From: Botryotinia globosa
Lineage: Eukaryota > Ascomycota > Leotiomycetes > Helotiales > Sclerotiniaceae
DNA length: 64,000 bases
Assembly (NCBI GenBank): GCA_014898425.1
Contig: RCSZ01000002.1
Span: 3,038,001 to 3,102,000 of the forward strand
Direction: 5' to 3'
The notes under the pieces were generated by a model. That model saw only the letters and a program-made list of their open reading frames with translations. It did not search any database and was not told the origin of the DNA. Positions 36,854-48,543 of the stretch are shown in pieces. Within the stretch, counting starts at the first letter, position 1, and every line of letters starts with the position of its first letter. Position numbers and translations under genes: made by a program.

Positions 36854-39800
36854 GGATGATGTAAGTTTCTCAGAATTTGTTGACTGTTTGTTGAAATGGG
36901 AAAAAAATATATAGAAAACTACTACTGACTACTGTTAACTACTACTGTCTGTTATTTTAGCCATCATTTCACCGAAAGCTTGAGCCCCCTTGTAGCTCAG
37001 GGGCATATGGCAATGTTCTTTGTTCTGAATACCGTTACCTAGAACTGTTTTCTTCTTTCTAATACAACAAACCTTTCGGAATCATGTCTTGACGTGAATT
37101 TACTACCAACAATTAGGCAGACCAAAACTCCCAGTCCATTGAAATTGGTGTTTCTTTCTTCCAAGCCCATCTACCGAATGGACTTCTGGAATGATTCTAA
37201 ACCTATCAAACTTTGCAGTCTACATCGAACTCAATCCTTTCTTAGCTCAATAATTCACTTTAGGAGAAATCATTCAATTCAATGCGGCTTCATACGGTAG
37301 ATTTTGCCGCTAAACTGGCATAAGCGTGATACGGATGTTGAGATCTAGAGCCTATATCTCGACACCGTAAGATAGCAGATGATTTCTGGCTACTGGGATA
37401 AGGTTGGAAGAATGACTCGAAGCGGGGCGATGAAAAGGCATTTTACTTCGCAATACAAAGCCTATCGAGTAAGTTTTTCGATCGGGTTGTGACTTTAGCG
37501 AGGGTTGGGATAGTCTATCATTTAATATAACTTTGGTACTTTCACCACACAGCCCGTTTAATGCAGAAGCACGAATATGCGATAGCTGGTAAGAAGACCT
37601 TATTATTGCCGCGTGGGCGTCAGTTGGAGAAATGGGGTTTGATATCTCGAATCTCAAAAAACTTGGATTTTGAAATGAAAGTTCTGGTATGGAAACAACA
37701 AAGAAAGCCCGTGTAGGAACCTCATCTTTGGCATTGCAATTATTGGGTTGATTTTTGCTTTAACCAAAGATGATTAATATCGATCAGAGGAGAAAATACG
37801 TCAAAAATTCTAATACTTCTCTTGAAAAAGTCTCTCAAGCCACAGAGCTTAATCGTTTGAGTCATTATATAAGCGAAGTGGGCAAGATTCAAACAAGCGA
37901 ACAAGGGGCCTATCAGAACCTTTCCAGTGCATTCGAAGTCATCATTACAATTGAAAATTATCATTGGAGTTTTATTTCTAATCTAAATTATCGAATGGAT
38001 TAATTATCTTTGAGAAAAAAGCATTCAATCGTTATAAAATCGATTGATTGATTAAAATATTCAACATGAAAAAGAGCCAGTTAAGAAGTGAAGAATCAAG
38101 ATATAACTCTTTACAACCTATGAATTTTTTTATTTTTTTTAGATCTGGACAGGATGAGCAAGTATTATAAAAATATCGGTCTCAGAGTCCAGTTCTTTCT
38201 TAGGCTCTTATACGCTTTTGGATTTTACCTCTTCTTCCCTTCACAAATATTTGAAACTTTCCGAACCTTCGGCTCTATCTTCCATTTTCTTTCTCCAAAT
38301 TTCGAGAATCAAAGCCTCTTTCAGTTTCGCAAGAAGCATGTTAATAATCTCCGCAATTATTATCAACGGCTCCTCTTGTTGTCATCACTCTCAATTCTTC
38401 TATTTATTCATCACTCAACTCTCTTGCTATCACAGAATCATCGCTCGTCAATTACTCACCTTTCCATTCATGCTTCTTCGAAATATGCATCTGCATGCTC
38501 TCAAACTTCTCTCCATTTCCCACACCTTGTCTCACCGTGAATACTTATGAACCCAAAGCTCCATACTTCTTGCAGTTTACAAATTTCAAGTAATTTTATA
38601 CCCTAGTTTCAATTTCCATAAACTTACACTTTTCCTCAATATACAAGATCATATTTCTTCCTTGCTATGTCTCTTATCTATCGTCAGTGTTGTGATTAGT
38701 GTTTTCCATATTTTGGATACGCCACATTTCAGTGGTGCGCAATGATTCCTAAAACATATTTCAATAATCATTATCAAATTAAATATCACTAATAATATCA
38801 AATATTATTATAATATGGAATATCACTAGCAATATTCTAAAATATAGAATTCGCATATTTTGAACTGAATTTATCGAATTTTTAGCTTTAATTCAAGAAT
38901 TCCAGTTAAAAATAGCTAAAAATTCAATGATTTTAGTTTAAACTATTCAAATTCTCGTATTTCAGTAAACCTTCAATATTACCCCTTTCGGGAATATTTA
39001 TAGCTATAGAATTATTGGCTATAATACACACTACTGTATGTATTCTGATTGTAATATCAGTCACAGTATTACTACCGTATACTAATTCCAACACTGTCTA
39101 TCGTACCTCTTATCTTTCTTTGCTCTCGCTTCGAATCTGAAAGCCCTCTTTGTCATGTACACTCTTCTATTCTTCAAAGCAATAAATCCAGAGAAAAATT
39201 GGCGACAGGAATTTTACCATGGGTCTCATATACTCGCTTTCTCTAAAAGCTTCAATAGTCCAATTTGGACTCCCAAGTGTTCTCGTCCTACATAAGAAAA
39301 TCGTTTTACTTCTTCGTTGTCAATTTATTCAGCTATCGACTTCCTATTCTGAGAATTATTGTTGTCAAGAATAGATCTACCGCCAAAACTACACTCATTC
39401 CAAATCTGGCCCTCTGCAATACTAATCTGCTTCTTTTTCCTTTCATAATTCCCTTCTAGCCGTATCTCAACACCCCGATATCCCTCCCCTCAACACTGCA
39501 AGCTCCTATATCCCTGCTCACCTTCGATGCAAAGTTAGGTAAATAACCTAACAGAAAAATCAAAATTCAGCTCCAGCCAGGAGATTTATATATCTTTCCA
39601 AAAATCCCACTTTCTGTTGAGACGATGCTCATCTGACTTCATCTCACTTCATTTCCCTCAACTATTTCCATTCAACACATATACACTTTTCCTGGTTTCC
39701 ACCTCTGTTTCTTTCTTTGAATTTGACTCTAAAGCCTTCATTTTGTGCTTCTGATTCATCACTAATGATATCACATCTGAAGCTAATTGAAACAACGTGG

Positions 39801-42592
39801 AATCACTGCAATGGCTTGGTACTTGCATGTCTTCTAGAAGCGTTGTGGCAAGCTGATGTATAGATGTTTCTTTGGGATATATGGACCACGTCTTTCAGAT
39901 CCCTAATGTTCTTATCCGTAGCTTATGATCACTATTACTATCAACTTTTACAAGCAATGAACTCCTTCCTTTGGTGTCAAGGATATCTTCTTGCTATGGA
40001 ACACCTTTTCATATACACCATCAGCCTGTCTACCGATATCAATACTATTTCACTGCACCTCCCATCCCATCTGTTCTCATATATTCCACTAAATACAACA
40101 CCGCAACCTTTCTAGGCTAAGGAAATAGGTTGGAAATCTCTACAAAGAAGAAAACTAGAATCAGTTGCTACCTATTATTTCTACCTCTAACACCAATATT
40201 TTAATTTCTAACCCTAGCCCATCACTTAAATTTACTCTTGGATTCCCAATCAATTTCAAACCAAGATCTACAAGAAACACAGATCGGTATACGCATCAGA
40301 TAATACTCACAAGGGCACAGATTCCAGTCATGACTACCTATAGCCCGGATTCCTGACGTTCTCTTTTCTCTCCAAATTCTAGTATAAAGCCTCTTGACTT
40401 CTCTCTCATCTCCTCAAAACCGTCTTGTATATCCCTGGCCAGGATAGTCTAGATCCCATCGGTAGTTTGTTTCTTGAGTCATCTTCGTATTACAATTATC
40501 TAAAAAATCATGACAGGAAGCTCGAATCTAGTAGATGCAGAGATTTCCAAACCCAGTATGCCCGATTATTATTACTTGAGTAGTTACTTGTTATCATCAT
40601 TCCCACCGTCACTAACACCCCCTAATGTCAATCCTCACGTATAACATCCACATTTTCCCATTCAAACAAGCGCTAGCAAAAATATCTCATTATCAATTTC
40701 TTAGTACCCAAAATCATTCCTTCAGTCCATCCAGTCAAACTCCTCTCCTATCTATCTGACCTCTCTCACTCGCAAGTCATCGCACCCATCTTACTTGTAT
40801 GGTGCAAAATAACATGGCACATAATGTTGCTATAATCCCAATGTACAGAATTCACAATAGGGAAAAGGAAGGAGAAAAGAGGCAGCTCCTGTGGAATTTA
40901 TACCCCTCTAACTATTCATTTCTCACTTGTAAACTTTGATGTCGACATATCTTCTTCGACTTTAAAGAACCAACTCATCACATCCTTTCCTGCTCAAATC
41001 ATCCCAGAGACCAAGTGAAATCCAAGACAAACCCGGGAGAATCATATAACCCGGGACCTGAATTCCTTCTGAGCATGATTCACTATCCATCCATCCACCC
41101 ATCCATCAAATCCGCACTCCCCCCCTCAATCTCCATTCTCACACTACGTCTTTTTCTATACAAGCCTCCTTCTCATAAAGCCTCAACCCATACATCTAAA
41201 ACATTACAAGGGGCTGCAAGGACCTCACACTAGCACTCCCAGTCTATTCAAACCATCGAACCATCATCCTCTCTTCCACCCTTCTCAGACTTCAGGAGTC
41301 CACTTCACATCCCGTCAGGCAAGTTACTACTACATCGCATATATTATTATCGTTTTTAATACCTCGCTATGAGCGTTATCATCACAGCCATAGCTGTCAT
41401 CAACATTATCGTTAATCCCTACTCACCTATCCATCTTCCCTTCTTCAAATCATCCTATCAACCACCTCAACCCAAATAAAATACAGACACAAATCCCCCT
41501 ATCATCAAATCTGCTACACCACAGCCCACAGGCCGCAGCCACCTGCATTTATTATTTGTCAGCCTCTATCCCCTTGACAGAAAACAAAACTCGATTTCTG
41601 ACATCCTTATATACTCCCCCTCTCGTATCCCCTCCTCCGTTCTTCTCTCCCTATCCTCAATGTTTCATTTTCCATACCTATATTCGCTTGTTTTTCTTCT
41701 TTCCATTCCCCTCACTTCCCCTCTGATAGTACGCAGATCCATATACTACCTCCTGCTTAAGCCTCTCCTCACTCCTGACACCAGGTTTCCACCTCTCCCT
41801 CTCTATCCCCATCCTTCTTTAAAACTCCACCCCATCCCTCCCCTCCAAACCTCATCTTCCCCGATACCCCCCACAAAACTACCGCCTCCTTTCCCCTCTC
41901 CCCTCTCCCCTCTCCCCTCTCCCCTCTCCCCTTCCCCATTCACTCTCAATCCTTCGCCTCTCCCCTGCCTTCAACTTCCCCTAGTCTCAGTCCATAAACA
42001 TCGAATGTATCCATAGACGTGCACACTCGCGTGTACATTTTTAAAATGCACACCACGCCCACTTCATCACTTACTTACATTTGCTCTTTACTCGGACCTT
42101 GCACTCAATTAATCATCTTCACACTCAACTCTTGCAAGCATAACATACTCTATCATGGCACAATATCACAACATGCAAGGATCCAACACATGATTAGTTT
42201 ATAAATCTCATATTCTTCAACACCTCTCAAACCACCATCCATCCATCTTCACAATCTATGTATTGAACTCGCGGCCCAAAATAATAATCAAGCAAAAAGA
42301 AACTTTTCGGCACATGAGAATCAAATGAGATAAAACTTTAAAGACAACAAGATCAAAAGGAGGAACAGGGAAAAATTGCTTAGGTAATAAAGTACAGCGG
42401 CGACTAGTTTGTCTTTTCTTTTTTATGGCAAACTATCGTTGCAAGTTGCTCCAACACCATAGCAATGGATGTCTGTAACAGCTTCAACCTTGTCGCTATT
42501 CAACCACGGCGACCGACCCCAAAGGCGCTCATTTCGCATTATTATCAACCACCATCACAATCAACCCCCCCTTGACTCCATTCTACATACAT
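36854..42592. other. Gene desert, right part
   Basis: About 5.7 kb with no gene I can support. From about 38150 onward the plus strand becomes strongly pyrimidine-rich, peaking at 41640-41960 with (TCCCC)-type repeats at 41890-41935; the long plus-strand frames there are compositional. An AT-rich patch at 38760-39060 has short inverted repeats. The last part is the 3' flank of the minus-strand ADP/ATP carrier gene. It includes CATCCATCC microsatellites at 41085-41110 and 42235-42250. Confidence 0.5.
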
Positions 42593-44224
42593 TTACTTGA
42601 ATGCCTTTCCGAACATCAAGACTTGCATTTGATCGTAGATGGACAAGACACCGGCACCTGCAACACCACGGAGAATGTTGGCACCAGCACCCTTGAAGAG
42701 AGACTTAACTCCCTCCTTGGCAACGATTTGACGACCAGCATCCAAGGAAGACTTGTACTTGACGGCCTCACCAGAAGTCATCATCATACGACGACGGATG
42801 GTGTCCAATGGGTAAGAAGCGATACCGGCACCAGTGGTGACGGTCCATCCGAGCAAGAAGGATGCAAGGAAGTTACCCTCAAGAGGTCCAACAAGGAGGA
42901 CTGGCTTGATGGAATCGTACATACCGAAGTAAAGACCACGGTAAACGACGATACCAGCAACGGAAGGACCGAAACCACGGTAGAGACCGGCAATACCATC
43001 GGAAGCAAGGGTCTTCTTGTAAACATCGACCAAACCGTTGAATTGACGGTCACCACCGGTCTTGGCGTTCTTGTTGTCGTTGGCAAGACGGGTACGGGCG
43101 TAATCGAGGGAGTAGACGAAGAGGAGGGAAGTGGCACCAGCAGCCTGTTGGATAGAATTAGTATTCGTATGAAGAAAAGGATCCGAGGAAAAGACTTACA
43201 CCACCGGAAGCCAAGTTACCGGCCATCCACTTAGCATATCCATCACGGTCCTTCTTGAAGTTGAACATCGACTTGTAGGTATCACGGAAAGCGAAGTTCA
43301 AGGCTTGTGTAGGGAAGTAACGGATAACGTTGGCAGTGTTACCTCTCCATAAGGAGGCAACACCTTCTTGTGCGGTGGTACGCTTGAAGCACTCAACGAT
43401 ACCATCGTATTTACGGTCAAGACGACCAGTCTTCAACATCTCATCCTGTCAAACGATTGTATTAGCAAATGTAAATTCCAAGATGGGAAGGAATTCTTTT
43501 CGGGGTAATGATTATCCATATTTTCAGATACCCGAAATGGAAATTGTGCACGTTACTTCAATCTGAACATGTGCATGTGCAAATTGTGGTATCCAAAAGA
43601 ATAGATTGAGAAGAATTGTTCAGTGTAAACATACCTGGTTTTGGATCAAGAGCTTGACACGCTCGATGGGAGCAGCAGCGGTCTTGGAGACGGCAGCGGA
43701 GACACCACCCACTATCGCACAAATCAGTATTGTAAAAATTATATCAAAACCCCTCCAAAATCCATTATTGTTTCAATTTCCATCGGGAAAGATTGTAGGA
43801 TTTGTCGTTTCGAGGTGAGGGGAGATAAACGTACTCAAGAAGTCAATGACGAAAGGTGGACTATTGAAATATTGTCAGTATCATGGTTGACTTGAAAAGA
43901 TTTGTTTGTGGGAACTCGGGGCCAGAATGGAATATCTGCTTGATCAGGAATGCCGTTGACCAACAACGAAGACTTTAGGAATTATTGATGTGGGATAACA
44001 AAGATCTGGATAATATTCGAAATATTCCAATTGATCTCTTTCTTGTTTCATCTCTTGATTCCATCTTGATATCGTTGTTGATGTGGCATTCCGAAAAATC
44101 AATCAAAATTCCATCCATATTCGAGCTCTTTCACAAGGAAAACGAGAATCCAGAATTGGTAAGGGAAAAGAGTTATAACTTACACGCCCATGACGGACTC
44201 CTTCTTTGGTGGTAAGTTGCTCAT
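42593..44224 (-). CDS. AAC1: ADP/ATP carrier (adenine nucleotide translocator)
   Basis: Five exons, 44224-44184, 43860-43835, 43711-43635, 43445-43200 and 43144-42593, give 313 residues, typical for fungal AAC. Exon 2 is only 26 nt but is needed to build the conserved [20 protein letters not shown] start. The three carrier signatures are [18 protein letters not shown] and [12 protein letters not shown]; the RRRMMM hexapeptide is diagnostic of ADP/ATP carriers. The protein exchanges matrix ATP for cytosolic ADP across the inner membrane. Intron density near the 5' end (four introns in the first 130 codons, one of them 323 nt) suits a highly expressed fungal gene. A 220-codon frame on the opposite strand over exon 5 is a shadow of codon bias. 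Confidence 0.96.
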
Positions 44225-44648
44225 ATTGACGGTATTGATGATCTAAAGATCGAAAAAGGATTGAGAGGAGATGGTGTTAAGGTGGTTGATGTTGGAGAAA
44301 CAAGAAGAAGAATGAGAGGAAGAAGGTGTATCTTTGGCCCCAGGAAAAGATTTTATGTTAACAAGTGTGAAGATGGACAGCTTCCGAAATTACCCACAGA
44401 GACAGTGCGCTAAGTGGGAACTAATGACGAAAAGGGTTTAGTCAATTGAACCGGGCGCGAGGAATTTTTTCTATCCTTAACTTTTCTATCCGCTGCCCGC
44501 ACTCCCGCACTTTATAGAGGAGAGCGAATAGACGAGAGAGACGAGAGAGAGATAAAGAGAGAAGAGATATTTATATGGCGGTACCTTTTATTTTGACTAG
44601 ATGGCGGCAAAGATTTGATACGTTCTAATAGAGTTGGAAAAGAGAAAG

Positions 44649-44816
44649 ATATTAAAGGAATATTAAAGGAATATTAAAGGATTATTAAAAGATTATTAAA
44701 AGAATATTAAAGAAACATTAAAAGAATATTAAAAGAATATTAAAAGAATATTAAAAGAATATCAAAAGAATATCAAAAGAATATCAAAAGAATATTAAAA
44801 GAATATTATTAAAAGA
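44649..44816. repeat. Tandem repeat ATTAAAAGAAT
   Basis: About 15 imperfect copies of a 10-11-bp unit (TATTAAAGGA shifting to TATTAAAAGAA, with TATCAAAAGAA variants), located 420-590 bases upstream of the ADP/ATP carrier start. Confidence 0.9.
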
Positions 44817-45662
44817 TATCAATCAACTCGAAACTTAAATATCTATTTTTTAATTCATCTATAGGTCAATTCATCATCTTACCTCGTACCAGTAGGTATT
44901 ACAGTATTGCTTTCTTTTCTCTTTCGCTTCTGTCTTCACTCCCATCCCCATACAAGATTCCATCCCTTCACTCCTCTCACCCTATCTTTTCCGAGGTGTT
45001 GGTCTTGTACCCTCGATAAATGTTCAGGACCAAGGGGTCTGGCTACTAGTATCAACAAGCTACCTACCTACCTTATTAGTCTCATTATCATGATCGGAAT
45101 TTTATCAATTACATCGAGAGTAAAGATTCTTCCATCAAAGATGTCCCCGTTTCATAACTTCCATTTTGTCTCCATTTCTTTTTTTTTCCGTTCATTCTAG
45201 GAGGAATTCCTTGTTTTTAAAGTATTTAGTGTACTTGATTGGTGTTTGGAACTGCAATGTCATGCTTTGGTGGGTATGTTGATTTTTGGCGAGTCAATCA
45301 GTAATAAGCACAGAAAAGTGGTGGTGTGCTGGTTGTTGATGAGGTATTTGTATACGAAGAAAAAGACAACTATTGAGAAATCAACGCAAAAAGATACCTA
45401 GATTGGGCTTGGGAACATGATGAGGCTGCTCAATCAAATAGATACGGTACGGTTGAGATTCACTCAATGAACTCAGTCGTCATATTGATGGACCGAAAAG
45501 AGTATGGAGTCTACCCAACGCGCCTCTTTCTCTATCTTCCATGATTACTGTGAGATGGAGCATTCATATATTGTTATAAGTATAGAAAGGAACTTGGACT
45601 GACTTCTGAGAAAGCCCCGGTCTCTAATCAACACTAATAGAATCAAACAGTCCATCGAAAAT

Positions 45663-46162
45663 ACGCTCCGCTGGCACTCCGAGCCCTGTAGCGCTGGTGG
45701 GCGAGGGAGGGAGCGGAAGACTATCTATCTCTTAAGGCAATCATCAGAAGACTTCCGAACATGATATTTTATAAGTTCTGGAGGCTTGCTTCGATGATTG
45801 TGGCTCATCGTCTCACAAAGATGCTCCGCTGGCTCTCCGGGGGCCACTGCCGTGGAGGCAGACTAATCGGATGTCAATATCAAGTTGTGTTGATATACTC
45901 GGATTTGTTGAGGGAATAAACTCAATGAATGATGTTAGCTGTCCAGAAAAGTTCGCAGTAATCCAAGAAGAGACCCGTCTACAAGGTTATCTTCAAGCAC
46001 ACGAGCATGACAAGGGTGAAATCGGGTAGTGGTGTTTTACGGAGTTTGAACTAGAGAGAATCATCAACAAACAGAAAGTATCTACTATCACATCTATCAC
46101 CTCTATCTCCTCTAGAGCGAAGCGAAGAAGCCTCCACTGCAGTGGCCCAGCGGAGCGTCATG
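45663..46162. repeat. GC-rich palindromic clusters in AT-rich DNA
   Basis: Three GC-rich clusters share GCTCCGCTGG: 45666-45719 and 45822-45862 on the plus strand, and 46110-46160 in inverted orientation (CCCAGCGGAGCGTCAT). The second (GGGCCACTGCCGTGGAGGC) and third (CCTCCACTGCAGTGGCCC) are near-reverse complements, so they form a roughly 340-bp inverted-repeat pair. CCACTGCAGTGG is itself a perfect 12-bp palindrome. The style recalls GC clusters of fungal mitochondrial genomes, so a mitochondrial-derived insert or small mobile hairpin element is possible. Confidence 0.6.
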
Positions 46163-46684
46163 CTCTTTCTGATTGATATACACAATACAGCTTCAAATTA
46201 TCATGATGATTAATAGATACCGAGTCAGGAGTAAGTGTTTGAAGTACTGTCATTCTACCAAAATGATCAAGATTATAGACAAAAAAACCTATCAAAATTC
46301 AAGCATTGGGATATCAAATACAGAGAGAGTCTTTCTCTTTATACATCTTTCAGCTGTCCATCAAACCAATCATTCATGCTCTTTCTTCCCTCTGTTATTA
46401 GATTTTCATCCCATCTTTCTTCAGACCTCTGTGCTATCTATCTTGACTGTGTACATTCATATTACATAATCAGCTTCGGCTCCAGATCCCATCTTTTGTT
46501 GTTGTTCTCCGGGTAACCACACTAAACCAAGATAAGCACTAGTAAGTGAAGTAAACAATCCAAACTCGGACCACAATTCACAATAATATCTCCATAAACT
46601 TAATATCAGAGTTTGTACAATCCTTTTCCTTTTCAAGACATCATACTGACTGATATACTGACTGACAGATTCCTGGTTATACAA

Positions 46685-46744
46685 TCAAATCCATTCAACT
46701 TGATTCTGACTCAAATCCATTCAACTTGATTCTGACTCAAATCC
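46685..46744. repeat. 26-bp direct duplication at a start codon
   Basis: The unit TCAAATCCATTCAACTTGAT plus TCTGAC occurs twice in perfect tandem (46685-46710 and 46711-46736), with eight further bases of a third copy, ending four bases before the ATG at 46749. It therefore lies in the 5' leader of the coiled-coil gene. Confidence 0.95.
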
Positions 46745-46748
46745 AATC

Positions 46749-48543
46749 ATGGATTCTCCTAAAAAACTCGCAGAGAATTGTCCTCCAGGATCTCCATTAA
46801 ATCAAATATCTCCTGAACGTGCCAATCAACAAAAACAATGGGATTTACCGACATCTCCGACCACTACAGAGAAGGGTTCGAAATCGAGTAAACATTCAAG
46901 AGATAGTTCAGTCAACGAGAAGATTGCTCAGTTCAATTCCTTGGCTTATCAAGGGAAACAATTAGAAAGAAAAGCAAACGATGCGGCTTTGAAGCGCGCC
47001 ATGGTTGGGAGAGAGGAGGCAGAGAGTGAGATGCGCAGATATAGGGACGAGGCTAGGATATTAAGGAGACAAGTTGAGGAAGGAAAAGAACGGGAAAGAA
47101 AGGTTGGAGAAAGACTTGAAAGCGTTATGGTATGCCGTCGATATGCGCGTCAGTCTGATCATCTGCTAACCTCTCATCTCATCTCATTAGGAAAATTATG
47201 GTCGAGCCAAGGAAACACATTCACATACACAAGCACTATGGGAAAAGGAAATTCGAAGAGCTCGCAAAGAAGGTTTCAAATCACAATCGGTCGTTGTTAA
47301 ATTACAAGAAGAACTCAAATCTTCAAGGGATGCATTAAGGATGGTTCAAGGTGGTTTGGAACAAGAAAAAGCACGAAGTGTGAAGAGGGAACAAGAAGCA
47401 TTTACAGCAAAATATCAACTTGTTGAAGCGCAGGAAAAGTTGGCAAGATTACAAGAGAAGATTCAGTTGGTTGAACAGGAGAGGGATGCATTTAAGACGA
47501 TCGCCAAGAATGAAGAAATCGCCAGAATTGCTGCAGAAGGACATATACCATTACCACAATCCACCAAGGACGAATTCCCGTCGCTAAAGAATGATCGAAA
47601 ATCCATAGATGCTATGGCCTTGGCATCTGGCGCTGGACAGGAGGAACTTGATGAACTTAGGCGCAAATTGGATTGGGAAATTCAGAGAGCAAACCGAGCC
47701 CTTGATCAAGTCGAATTCTTGGAGATGGAATCTAGCATTCATTCATGCGAACCAAAATCCAACAAAAGAAAGTCAACCGATACACAAGAACATCGTGAAG
47801 AGTCAACAAGACAATCCAAAACTCAAAAAACAAGTACAGTTTTTATACCTTCTGAGGGTATTTTCAAATCTGTTCCCGAAGAATCCACAGCAAAACCAGT
47901 TGAGAATACATCTTTGGACATCAAAATAAATTTCAAGCAAACATCGGAAGATTCTACTCATCAACGAAGAGACGTAACTCCCTCTCATGATCCACCAGCT
48001 GCGGCTCTTGTTTCCGATGCCAATACTTCTTTACTCTCTATCTTCGATGAGCCAACCAGTCCAAAAGTCACCAGATCACTTCAAAGCCCAATCAATCTCC
48101 CTGAGAATGAGGTTAAAGACGAAACAAATTCTGAAGATCTGAACGGTTCCACCTCAACTACAATTCATCACCCCCAAACCCATGAGCATGAACATGGAAA
48201 TCACGATCACGAACATCGCCATGAACCTGCTTTCCACACAGTCTCAACTACAACCCGTATTCCACTTGCTTCTCCCTCGGAAGAACAAAAACTCGAATTT
48301 GCACCAAGTACACCAAAATCCCTCATTCTTCCAAATGGTACAACTGATCCAGCTTTGACAGCAACAGTGTCAAGAGAAGAAGCTTTGGCTATGATTAGGG
48401 AAAGAAGAGGTAGAGCTAGAAGTTTGGCAGAAGGCAAGATGACTCCGAGAAAGCAGATGTTGGAGGGTGGATCGAGGAGAGATATAAGTGCACCAGCTAC
48501 CACTGGAACACCAGTTAGGGGAAGAAGTCAAGGAAGATCTTAG
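46749..48543 (+). CDS. Coiled-coil protein of unknown function
   Basis: Two exons, 46749-47129 and 47191-48543, give 577 residues. The intron (GTATGC, CTAAC, CATTAG) joins frames cleanly inside a helical region (RLESVM then ENYGRAKE). Residues 55-260 form a long, charged coiled coil rich in Glu, Lys, Arg and Gln. The rest is Ser/Thr/Pro-rich and probably disordered, with a His-rich patch (HEHEHGNHDHEHRHE) near 480. Near the C-terminus comes a denser motif, ATVSREEALAMIRERRGRAR, followed by basic TPRKQM. This layout occurs in fungal cytoskeletal and spindle-associated proteins, but I cannot name the family. The start is the first ATG after the leader duplication. Confidence 0.8.

Larger units (their letters stand above)
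44225..46748. other. Divergent intergenic region with unusual repeats
   Basis: About 2.5 kb between the divergent ADP/ATP carrier and coiled-coil genes, so both promoters are here. I see no gene. GA-rich sequence at 44510-44570 lies upstream of the carrier. The region holds an 11-bp tandem repeat, GC-rich palindromic clusters and a 26-bp duplication just before the downstream ATG, each listed separately. Confidence 0.55.

Noticed and set aside
36988..37010. tRNA-like A-box sequence (TGTAGCTCAGGGGCATATGG)
   Set aside because: No matching B box, acceptor stem or anticodon arm can be folded downstream.
41660..42016. 118-codon Pro/Leu-rich frame
   Set aside because: It lies in a strongly pyrimidine-rich tract with TCCCC repeats and has no protein features beyond that bias.
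42572..43234. 220-codon plus-strand frame over the ADP/ATP carrier
   Set aside because: It is the antisense shadow of a highly codon-biased exon; the minus strand carries the diagnostic RRRMMM and carrier motifs.
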